Position numbers and translations under genes: made by a program. From Bacteroidales bacterium (lineage in GTDB: Bacteria; Bacteroidota; Bacteroidia; Bacteroidales; UBA932), in assembly GCA_024401825.1 (NCBI GenBank), contig JAKSKF010000005.1:1-64000 (forward strand): 64,000 nt of DNA, read 5' to 3'. The notes below the pieces were generated by a model. That model made no database searches and was not told the origin of the DNA. It saw nothing but the letters and a program-made list of their open reading frames with translations. Every line of letters begins with the position of its first letter. The stretch's first letter is position 1. Below are positions 45,822 to 53,989 of the stretch, piece after piece.

Positions 45822-48756
45822 TTTCCAGGGCGACAGGGCCCAGGAGCCCCGCCTTCTGCAAGGGCGAATCCGCCTCGTAGAATTTTTCCGTGGTGTATGT
45901 CGTGACCTTGGGGCAGTCGGGCCTGGCGTCTCCTATCAGACGGTTCACCCAGGTGTTCACTACCTGCACCTCAATGGTGTTCAACCCCGCGCGCAGGGCT
46001 TTTGCTATGTCTCTGCGGAACGGCGAGTGCCACAGTATTCCCATATCCTGCCCGTTCACCGTCAGGCGGCAGAGGTCGCATACCTCGCCCAGGTCCAGGA
46101 CTGCCGATGCCGGCGCACTGTCCAGGGTCACCCCGGCAGTGTAGGTGCAGGTGCCTGAGAAGTATTTCACATACTCGTCCTCGAAATCGGTGTAACTGCA
46201 CAGGGAGTCGGCCTTCAGGCTCCTTTCAGGGAATTTCAGGGTCCAGTCTCCTATTTCCACCCTTCGGGCACGGCACAGTCCGCAGAAAGCGCAGTCTTCC
46301 TCCCGTTTCTGGGAGAGTCTCTCCCCTTTTCCCATCACCAGGAACACGGCCTGGTCCGGAAGCAGCCTTACGGGGATGAAGGTGCGCCCCGCCTTCTTTT
46401 CGAATTGAACCGGACGGGTTGTCCCGTCCTCAGGATTCCAGAGTTCGGGAGTTCCCCTCGTGCATCTGAGAGACAGATGCGTCGTCACCGTTTCGTCTGT
46501 AGGATTGTCAATCCAGTAGATGTCGCACCCGTCCGTACGCCTGTGGACATATCGGATTTGAGGGGCGCAGTCCACGTCCTTGCCGACACCCTGAATCTCA
46601 GATTCGAGTTCATCGGGCCTGCAGAGATGCGCTCCTGCGGCTTTCAGCCTTTCTATGCACAGGGCTGTCTGTTCAGACTGCGGGAGACCGTCGATATCCA
46701 GGCAGAGCAGCCTGTAGGAAGCGCCAGACGGAGCCACGATGACACCGTTCCTGACTTTCAGGTCCTCCAGCCCCCTGGCGTTGATGAAATCATAGTTGTA
46801 GCCGGACGGCGCGCCGAACTCCTTCCTTCCGTACTTTGCCGTGAGGTTGGTGTCCTCACCGTAGTAAACCAGTATGTCGGCCACGTTGCTTCCGCGGGAA
46901 AGGAGATAGGATGTCCTTGCCAGATAGTCGGTCCAGGGCCTGGCGAATTCAGCCCAGGTCTCGTGACGGCTGAACCACTGGCCGTAAACGCTCAACCCCA
47001 CTCCGGGGCGGCAGTCATCCAGAGGCTGATGGGATGATTCGTGGATGAATATCCTGTTCACTCCGCAGGAGAATTCAGTGTCAGCCAGTCTTTTGAGCCT
47101 CTCAGGCGTGTACCAAAGGGCCTTTGCCTCCTTTCCGTTGGCCGTGAAAGACTCGGTGGCCACCCACTGCCTTCCGTACAGGTGCGCAAGGGATGCGGAC
47201 TCCCTCATATCGGCAACCGCCACCGGAAGGGTGGAATGGGTTGAATTCCAGTCCGTGACTGTCCAGCAGGCCGCCATAGGCACCGTGGCGTGTCTCTTGA
47301 CGTCCATTCCGTCGGCCACCAGCACTCTTCCGTTCTCCTGGGATTCAAGGCATATCGTTCTAATACCGTACATTGCCGCTATGTCCTTGATTTGCTCATA
47401 GTTGTCGTAGTAGAGGTCGCCTATGGTGCGTCTCCAGTCGAAGAGGAATTTTTCCGACGCTTCCGGGCTGTCGATTATTTCTCCGCTCAGCACAGGCATC
47501 CAGGGCAGCATCGAATAGCCGCGCTTCTGTTCGAAGGCCTCCATCATCGCCGGGGTCCAGGTCTGCCACCAGGCTTCGTAGCTGTCCACGAGCAGTTCCG
47601 TTATGCCCCTCTGCCCTATCATTCCACCGGTAGCGTCCCTGTACATATTAAGGTACTGTATGAAATAATTCCTGTAGGCAGCCCTGTCAAGTTTGTCCAC
47701 CTCGAGCCCGGTCGCCTCCTTCGGCGCGGGGCCGTTCTTCTTGCCTGTCAGGGTGTAGCCGAAACGTATTATGCGCCACGACCCTTCCGGAGCATCCCAT
47801 TCAAGGGTGCCGTCCGCCGACATACGGGAACTTACGTCGACGACTGAAGCGGACGTTGCGGTCTTCTCCCCTTCGGGAATCTCTGTCCTGAACGAAGAGA
47901 GGTCGTAGGGAGAGCTGAATCCGGCCTTCTCCTCGGCGTGCTCCACGCGTGAGTCCGTATAAAGGATATACTTGTCCTCCGGGAGAACCTCTCCCTTTTC
48001 ATTTATGATTCGGAAGAATTTGGCCGAAACCGGAGCGAAGTTCACCGTGATACTCTGGGCCGATGTTGGAGAAATCATAGTCACCAGTCTGAAATCCGAA
48101 CCGTCGTCGGAACATTCCAGGCGCATCCCGGTCTTGTAGGGATGCACGTTCCAGTTCTGTCTCCTGTCCGGAGACAGCACCTTCACCGACCTGTATCCGC
48201 CTTCGTTTCCCGGCAGCCTGACCGCCAGGACCTTGATGTCCCGGTACCATCCGTCAAGCGAGTACGGCTGCGGGAGAGAGACTCTGACCTGCCCTCCGCA
48301 GACGTCCGCGCTGCTCCAGACCAGCCTTTTCATAGCGTCCTCGCGGCTGACCCACGGGCCGCCAGTATTGCTCCAGCCCGGGGAACTGGCTATGCCCACC
48401 GTCATTCCCAGCGAGTCCGACAGCCTTATGGCATAGCGGAACGCATCCTGCCATTCTTCGCGCATATACACCATCCTGTTTTCCACTATGGGACTCTGGG
48501 AGATGCCTGCGTCGAAGTGATGATAGCCGCCTATTCCTATGCGGTGCATCCATTCGAGGTCCTTGCGGATGCCGTCCTTGGTAACGTTGCCGTCCTCCCA
48601 GTGCCACCATACGCGCGGCCTCGCATCGGCTGGCGGCCGGGCGAATTCAGTTTTCAGATTGTCGATTTCCCTGATGGTCCCGCCCGGACAAAGTTCGGGG
48701 GCGAGCGTCGCGAGCGCAGTCAATGCCACGCAGCGGATAAAGATTCGTGTTTTCAT
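45814..48756 (-). CDS. GH106 glycoside hydrolase (alpha-L-rhamnosidase family), secreted
   Basis: A secreted 980-residue protein that matches GH106 well: DNLKTEFARPPADARPRVWW, HWEDGNVTKDGIRKDLEWMH, IGIGGYHHFDAG, MTVGIASSPGWSNTGGPWVS near the N-terminus, LLVDSYEAWWQTWTP and FAHLYG-like SLAHLYGRQWVATESFTANG with catalytic-region Glu residues, then LGEVCDLCRLTVNGQDMGIL (GH2-like sugar-binding domain) and the end SPLQKAGLLGPVALEIR. The known activity of the family is alpha-L-rhamnosidase; the setting among mucin-type enzymes leaves the natural substrate open. It is a single gene with a candidate promoter box just upstream and is divergent from the third SusCD pair. Confidence 0.88.
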   Translation of the reverse strand: MKTRIFIRCVALTALATLAPELCPGGTIREIDNLKTEFARPPADARPRVWWHWEDGNVTKDGIRKDLEWMHRIGIGGYHHFDAGISQSPIVENRMVYMREEWQDAFRYAIRLSDSLGMTVGIASSPGWSNTGGPWVSREDAMKRLVWSSADVCGGQVRVSLPQPYSLDGWYRDIKVLAVRLPGNEGGYRSVKVLSPDRRQNWNVHPYKTGMRLECSDDGSDFRLVTMISPTSAQSITVNFAPVSAKFFRIINEKGEVLPEDKYILYTDSRVEHAEEKAGFSSPYDLSSFRTEIPEGEKTATSASVVDVSSRMSADGTLEWDAPEGSWRIIRFGYTLTGKKNGPAPKEATGLEVDKLDRAAYRNYFIQYLNMYRDATGGMIGQRGITELLVDSYEAWWQTWTPAMMEAFEQKRGYSMLPWMPVLSGEIIDSPEASEKFLFDWRRTIGDLYYDNYEQIKDIAAMYGIRTICLESQENGRVLVADGMDVKRHATVPMAACWTVTDWNSTHSTLPVAVADMRESASLAHLYGRQWVATESFTANGKEAKALWYTPERLKRLADTEFSCGVNRIFIHESSHQPLDDCRPGVGLSVYGQWFSRHETWAEFARPWTDYLARTSYLLSRGSNVADILVYYGEDTNLTAKYGRKEFGAPSGYNYDFINARGLEDLKVRNGVIVAPSGASYRLLCLDIDGLPQSEQTALCIERLKAAGAHLCRPDELESEIQGVGKDVDCAPQIRYVHRRTDGCDIYWIDNPTDETVTTHLSLRCTRGTPELWNPEDGTTRPVQFEKKAGRTFIPVRLLPDQAVFLVMGKGERLSQKREEDCAFCGLCRARRVEIGDWTLKFPERSLKADSLCSYTDFEDEYVKYFSGTCTYTAGVTLDSAPASAVLDLGEVCDLCRLTVNGQDMGILWHSPFRRDIAKALRAGLNTIEVQVVNTWVNRLIGDARPDCPKVTTYTTEKFYEADSPLQKAGLLGPVALEIR

Positions 48757-48764
48757 AAGACTGG

Positions 48765-48772
48765 CAAATATA
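48765..48772 (-). promoter_or_regulatory. Candidate -7 box for the GH106 gene
   Basis: The minus strand reads TATATTTG (exact TAnnTTTG), 9 bases before the ATG at 48756. A TTTG lies at 48799-48796 with a 23-base spacer, slightly longer than usual. If used, the leader would be nearly absent. Confidence 0.5.
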
Positions 48773-48843
48773 ATTCTTTTTCATTCATTTCTTACCAAAT
48801 GCAAATTTTTTAACAATAATGAACAACTTGAATAAAAATTGTA

Positions 48844-48851
48844 TATATTTA
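48844..48851 (+). promoter_or_regulatory. Candidate -7 box for susC/susD pair 3
   Basis: TATATTTA matches TAnnTTTG at 7 of 8 positions, 70 bases before the SusC ATG at 48921. The rest of the 164-base divergent region holds AT-rich sequence with no further feature recognised. Confidence 0.35.
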
Positions 48852-48920
48852 CGCAATTTTAGGTTGGAAAGTTCGCAAAGACACTATAGTCCACAATAAC
48901 ATTTTTAACCATTCAACACA

Positions 48921-51900
48921 ATGAGGAAACTTATCAGCATTTTCACAGTTTCGTTCTGTGCGCTTCTGTTCAGTTTCGCAGCCATGGCACAGCATCGTGT
49001 GTCAGGTGTCATCACAGACCCCAGCGGCCAACCCGTCATCGGCGCGGCCGTCTTGTCTGCGGACAAGTCTGTCGGTGAAGTCAGCGACGTTGACGGAAAA
49101 TTCACCGTTACAATCGGAGACAAGCCGGTTGAACTCACTGTATCCTGCCTGGGTTACACCACGCAGACTATTACAGTACGCCCCACGCAGGGCAGTATCT
49201 CAATCATTATGGAGGAAGACAGTTTCGCCCTCAGCGAGACGGTTGTCGTAGGTTACGGTTCCCAGAAGAAGAGCAACCTGACCGGCGCGCTTACCGTTGT
49301 CGAAGCCTCTCAACTTTCAGACCGTTCAGCGCTCGACGTAGGCCATATGCTTCAGGGTGTTGTCCCCGGTCTTACGATTTCCGCTACTTCCGGCCGTCCC
49401 GGACAGGATGTCGACATCAACATCCGTGGTGTGAACTCCATCAACGGAGGTGACCCCCTTGTCCTGATTGACGGTGTTGAAGGCAGTATGCTGAGAGTCA
49501 ACCCCAACGATGTGGAATCAATCTCTGTCATCAAGGATGCCGCCGCGGCCGCCATCTACGGCGCGCGTGCATCATTCGGTGTCATTCTCGTGACTACCAA
49601 GAGCGGCAGCGCCGAGGACGGCAAGCCCACTATCAGCTACAGCGGCCGCGTCGGTTTCAAGACTCCGACCACCAGCACCGAATATGAGACTTCAGGTTAC
49701 TGGAGCGTTTATACGAACAACCTTTTCTGGAAAGCGTACGACGGTAAAGCATATGCCAACTATACCGACGAAGATATGGAGGAACTCTGGGCCCGCCGCA
49801 ACGACAAGGTTGAGAATCCCGCCCGCCCGTGGGTTACGGTAACCAATGAGAACGGCGAGGACGTTTACAACTACTACGCAAACACGGACTGGTATCACTG
49901 GATGTACAGGGATGTCGCTCCCACCACCAGCCATTCAGTATCCCTGAGCGGTGGCGCCAAGAATGTCAAATACTTCATCTCCGGCAACTTCAGCCAGGAT
50001 GAAGGTATGATTAAGGAAAATCCCGATGTCTACAAGAGGTACAACCTCCGCAGCAAGGTGACGATGGATATCACCAAGTGGTTGAATGTCAGCAACAACA
50101 CTGCATTCTTCACCAGCACTTACTCTTATCCCGGCATCAGCGGCGTGAACAACTCGTTCTACAACATCCGCCTGCACGCCCTTGCAAGTTATCCCACTCA
50201 GAACCCTGACGGAACTGCCATCTACTCGACAAAGTACAACAACTATACTGTCGGCGACGGCGCCGCCGTGTATATGGGCAACCCCAATTTCCGCAACCTC
50301 GACAAGAGCAGCGAGATTTCCAATACTTTCGAGATGACAATCCATCCCGTCAAGCAGTTCGAACTCAAGGCCAACTATACCTACTCACAGTACAACAAGA
50401 ACAACATGAACCGTACTGTAGAGACCACCTGTTCCGACAGGCCCGGTGTCATCACGGAGATGACCAAGTATGAGAACAAACTCACGGAGGCCTTCTCAGT
50501 CAACAGATATCACGCCGTCAACGTTTACGGCACATATTCCGACACGTTCGCGGATGCCCACAACCTCAAGGCGATGCTCGGTTTCAACTACGAGACCAAG
50601 CACAACAAAGACGTTGAGGCATACGGCTGGAACCTTATGTCAGATACGCTCAATGACCTTGACCTTACCGGTACGGACGACGAAGGCAACAAGCGTACGG
50701 ATGTCGGCGGCGGCCAGAGCGAATATGCAATCGCAGGTTTCTTCGGCCGTATCAACTATGACTACAAGGGCAAGTATCTTCTTGAGCTCAGTGGCCGTTA
50801 TGACGGTACGTCACGTTTCTCTTCCGCCAGCCGTTGGGGTTTCTTCCCTTCAGGTTCCGCAGGTTGGAAAATCTCCGAGGAGGACTTCTTCGCTCCCCTC
50901 AGGAAGACCGTCAACCTTGCCAAAATCCGTTACTCATACGGACAGCTCGGAAACCAGCAGGTGGGCTACTACGACTATATTCGTTCCGTAACCATCAAGA
51001 AGGGTGACTACCTGTTTGGCGGAGACAAGCCCGTTGTCGCTTCTCTCGGTTGGCCCGTTGCCGGCAACCTCACCTGGGAAGTGACATCCCAGCACAACAT
51101 CGGTATCGACCTCGGAATGCTCAACAACCGTTTGAACTTCACGGGTGAATTCTATATCCGCGACACCAAGAATATGCTTACCGACGGTATGGCTCTTCCT
51201 GCAGTTTACGGCGCTGAGGTTCCTCAGATGAATGCCGCCGACCTCAGGACCAAAGGTTATGAACTGTCCCTCTCCTGGAAGGACCAGTTCAGCCTCTTCG
51301 GCCATCCTTTCCATTACAATGTCACAGCCGTCTTCAATGACTTCACCAGCAAGATTACCAGATTCGCCAATCCCACAAAGAACCTCAACAACTACTATGA
51401 GGGCATGACGCTCGGTGAGATTTGGGGATATCACGTTGATGGTTTCTTCAAGACTGACGAGGAAGCTCAGCAGTATATGAATGCCGTTGACCTTTCGGTT
51501 GTTGCCGACCGATTGACCAACACTCCCCTCGGAGGATGGTGGGCCGGTGACATGAAGTACGTCGACCTCGACGGAAGCGGCAAGCTCGACGATGGCGCGG
51601 GCACTGCGGACAACCCCGGTGACAGGCGCATCATAGGTAACTCGCAGCCTCGTTTCCAGTATGGTCTTACCCTCGGATTCAATTATTTCAATTTTGACTT
51701 CTCCATATTCCTTCAGGGTGTAGGCCATCAGGATTGGTATCCGGGCGGTGAGGCCGAGTTGTTCTGGGGACCTTTCTGCCGTCCTTACGCCACCCTTATG
51801 ATTCCCGGCTTCCTCAACGAATGCTGGAGCGAGGAAAATCCCAATGCTTTCTTCCCCCGTCCCCGAGGTTATATTGCGCTCGGAACACGAGCACTTACCA

Positions 51901-52163
51901 TCAAAAACGACAAGTATCTTCAGGATATCGGCTTCTGCCGTGTGAAGAACATCACCTTCGGTTACACTCTTCCCAAGAAAGTTCTCGACAAAATCAAGAT
52001 GAAACAGCTCAGGGTTTACTTCACAGGAGAAAACCTCGGTTTCATCGCCAACAACCTGCACTTCAGCAAGTACATCGACCCCGAATTGTGCGCCGCTCAG
52101 AGCAACCTTGCAAACTATCGTTGGCAGAAGACATTCATGTTCGGTGTTGACATAACATTCTAA
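48921..52163 (+). CDS. SusC-like TonB-dependent transporter (pair 3)
   Basis: A 1,080-residue protein with a signal peptide (ending AAMAQ), regulatory-like domain (VSGVITDPSGQPVIGAAVLS), TonB-box region (LSETVVVGYGSQKKSNLTGA), plug (DVGHMLQGVVPGLTI, INGGDPLVLIDGVEGSMLRV, SVIKDAAAAAIYGARASFGV) and a barrel ending WQKTFMFGVDITF. There is no STN domain. The plug motif GVEGSMLRVNPNDVESISV groups it with the pair-2 protein more than with pair 1. The SusD partner starts 11 bases downstream and two surface lipoproteins follow, completing a typical SusCD-SusE/F-like order. The ligand is unknown; the downstream genes point to a phosphodiester-bearing glycan. Confidence 0.95.
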   Translation: MRKLISIFTVSFCALLFSFAAMAQHRVSGVITDPSGQPVIGAAVLSADKSVGEVSDVDGKFTVTIGDKPVELTVSCLGYTTQTITVRPTQGSISIIMEEDSFALSETVVVGYGSQKKSNLTGALTVVEASQLSDRSALDVGHMLQGVVPGLTISATSGRPGQDVDINIRGVNSINGGDPLVLIDGVEGSMLRVNPNDVESISVIKDAAAAAIYGARASFGVILVTTKSGSAEDGKPTISYSGRVGFKTPTTSTEYETSGYWSVYTNNLFWKAYDGKAYANYTDEDMEELWARRNDKVENPARPWVTVTNENGEDVYNYYANTDWYHWMYRDVAPTTSHSVSLSGGAKNVKYFISGNFSQDEGMIKENPDVYKRYNLRSKVTMDITKWLNVSNNTAFFTSTYSYPGISGVNNSFYNIRLHALASYPTQNPDGTAIYSTKYNNYTVGDGAAVYMGNPNFRNLDKSSEISNTFEMTIHPVKQFELKANYTYSQYNKNNMNRTVETTCSDRPGVITEMTKYENKLTEAFSVNRYHAVNVYGTYSDTFADAHNLKAMLGFNYETKHNKDVEAYGWNLMSDTLNDLDLTGTDDEGNKRTDVGGGQSEYAIAGFFGRINYDYKGKYLLELSGRYDGTSRFSSASRWGFFPSGSAGWKISEEDFFAPLRKTVNLAKIRYSYGQLGNQQVGYYDYIRSVTIKKGDYLFGGDKPVVASLGWPVAGNLTWEVTSQHNIGIDLGMLNNRLNFTGEFYIRDTKNMLTDGMALPAVYGAEVPQMNAADLRTKGYELSLSWKDQFSLFGHPFHYNVTAVFNDFTSKITRFANPTKNLNNYYEGMTLGEIWGYHVDGFFKTDEEAQQYMNAVDLSVVADRLTNTPLGGWWAGDMKYVDLDGSGKLDDGAGTADNPGDRRIIGNSQPRFQYGLTLGFNYFNFDFSIFLQGVGHQDWYPGGEAELFWGPFCRPYATLMIPGFLNECWSEENPNAFFPRPRGYIALGTRALTIKNDKYLQDIGFCRVKNITFGYTLPKKVLDKIKMKQLRVYFTGENLGFIANNLHFSKYIDPELCAAQSNLANYRWQKTFMFGVDITF

Positions 52164-52174
52164 ACGACTGCATC

Positions 52175-53956
52175 ATGAAAAAGATATTCATACTTTTCAC
52201 TTTGGCGCTTTTAGCCGTTTCATGCACGGAGGCTCTCGACAAGTTCCCTCTGGACAAATTGTCTGATGCAAACTTCTTTTCAAATGAAGACGGCCTCAAG
52301 GCATACAGCAACACATTCTATTCAGTATTCCCCGGTGCCGGCAGCTACGAGAGCGCCACGCTTTGCTGCCTTGACCAGGCGGACAGCTATTTCAGGAACA
52401 AGAGGCTTGACGCCATTACCGGAAACCGTATCCCCGCTTCCAGCGGTACAGGTGACTGGGACTGGGTCGACCTGCGTAAGTTCAACACCCTGCTTGACAA
52501 TTTGGGTCAGTGCGAGGACAAGCAAGTTGCCGCCCAATATGAGGGTCTGGCACGTTTCTTCAGGGCTTACTTCTATTTCGAGAAGGTAAAGCGTTACGGC
52601 AATGTGCCCTGGTATGACACCCAGCTGGGTTCTGACGACCCCGCCCTGTACAAGACACAGGACAGCAGGGATATGGTCATCAACAATGTCCTCAAGGACC
52701 TTGACTGCGCCATCGAGCAGCTCGGCAGGACCAGGGAGATTTACACCGTTACGGCCTGGACCGCAATGGCTCTGAAATCACGCGTCTGCCTCTTTGAGGG
52801 CACTTTCCAGAAGTATCACAACAGCAATTCTTTAAGGGCGGACAGCCTGCTTAACCAGTGCGCCGAGGCTTCTCTGAGATTTATACGTGAAAGCGGATAT
52901 TCCCTCTACAACACCGGCACACCCGAGCAGGATTACTTCGACCTCTTCACTGCAGGCGACTATATGGGAAGCCCTACGACCACAGAGGTCATCCTTGCCC
53001 GCAACTACAGCATTACCTACAAGGCAACCCACAGGCTTCACGCCTGCCTTCTTACCTCAGGCGAGGGCGCATCAGGAATGAGCCGCAAAGCGGTGGCCTC
53101 ATACCTCAACAGGGACGGTTCCCGCTTCACCGACAAGGAAGGTTGGGAGAAAACCCAGTTCAAGGACGAGCTCACAGGTCGTGACCCCCGTCTTGCACAG
53201 AGCATCCGCTACCCTGGCTACACCCGTATCGGAGGCACCGCCGTACTCGCTCCGGACCTTGCTAACTGCGTAACGGGTTACCAGCCCATCAAGTTCCTCA
53301 TGACGGAAGACGGAGACGTACACGGACAGTCATACGGTGACCTTATTCTTTTCCGCGCGGCTGAGGTGTACCTCAACTATGCAGAGGCAAAGGCTGAGCT
53401 GGGCACCATCACCAATGAGGACCTCGACCTCACCGTCAATGCTATCCGCAAGAGAGCCGGCATAGCCGACGCCGGCAAGGTCACTCTTCAGACACCTGCC
53501 GACCCTTTCCTCACCGATTCCAAGTGGGGCGGTTACACTCACACTACCGATGCCGTGATTCTTGAAATCCGCCGCGAACGTCTGTGCGAGCTCAACCAGG
53601 AAGGTTTCAGGTATTACGACCTTATGCGCTGGAAGGAAGGGAATATCCTCACTGCGCCTTATTATGGAATGTATTTCCCCGGTCCCGGCGAGTATGACCT
53701 TACCGGAGACAACCAACCTGACGTCTGCCTCTACACGGATACAAAACCGACGACCACTGCTCCTGTATCTCTCAAAATCGGTGAAGAGATTTCTCTCAGC
53801 GAGGGAGAATCCGGAATGATTGACAAGTTCAAGGGCCAGGTCGCCTCTCAGTGGGATGAAAACAGGGATTACCTTTTCCCTCTCCCTCTCCAGGAACTCC
53901 GTTACAACGAGAACCTCATTCAGAATCCCGGCTGGCCGGACGGAAGAGGTCAATAA
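52175..53956 (+). CDS. SusD-like surface glycan-binding lipoprotein (pair 3)
   Basis: Lipoprotein signal with Cys17 followed by TEALDKFPLDKLSDANFF, the usual SusD/RagB opening. Other family signs are YEGLARFFRAYFYFEKVKRY, TAWTAMALKSRVCLFEGTF, LILFRAAEVYLNYAEAKAEL, AIRKRAGI, ILEIRRERLCELNQEGFRYY and the end LPLQELRYNENLIQNPGW. At 593 residues it has the usual length. Encoded 11 bases after its SusC and about 33 bases before the first GLUG-like lipoprotein, it should be the lid of transporter 3 at the cell surface. Confidence 0.95.
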   Translation: MKKIFILFTLALLAVSCTEALDKFPLDKLSDANFFSNEDGLKAYSNTFYSVFPGAGSYESATLCCLDQADSYFRNKRLDAITGNRIPASSGTGDWDWVDLRKFNTLLDNLGQCEDKQVAAQYEGLARFFRAYFYFEKVKRYGNVPWYDTQLGSDDPALYKTQDSRDMVINNVLKDLDCAIEQLGRTREIYTVTAWTAMALKSRVCLFEGTFQKYHNSNSLRADSLLNQCAEASLRFIRESGYSLYNTGTPEQDYFDLFTAGDYMGSPTTTEVILARNYSITYKATHRLHACLLTSGEGASGMSRKAVASYLNRDGSRFTDKEGWEKTQFKDELTGRDPRLAQSIRYPGYTRIGGTAVLAPDLANCVTGYQPIKFLMTEDGDVHGQSYGDLILFRAAEVYLNYAEAKAELGTITNEDLDLTVNAIRKRAGIADAGKVTLQTPADPFLTDSKWGGYTHTTDAVILEIRRERLCELNQEGFRYYDLMRWKEGNILTAPYYGMYFPGPGEYDLTGDNQPDVCLYTDTKPTTTAPVSLKIGEEISLSEGESGMIDKFKGQVASQWDENRDYLFPLPLQELRYNENLIQNPGWPDGRGQ

Positions 53957-53989
53957 TTATCGAATTTGCAAGAACAAAGAAATAAAGTT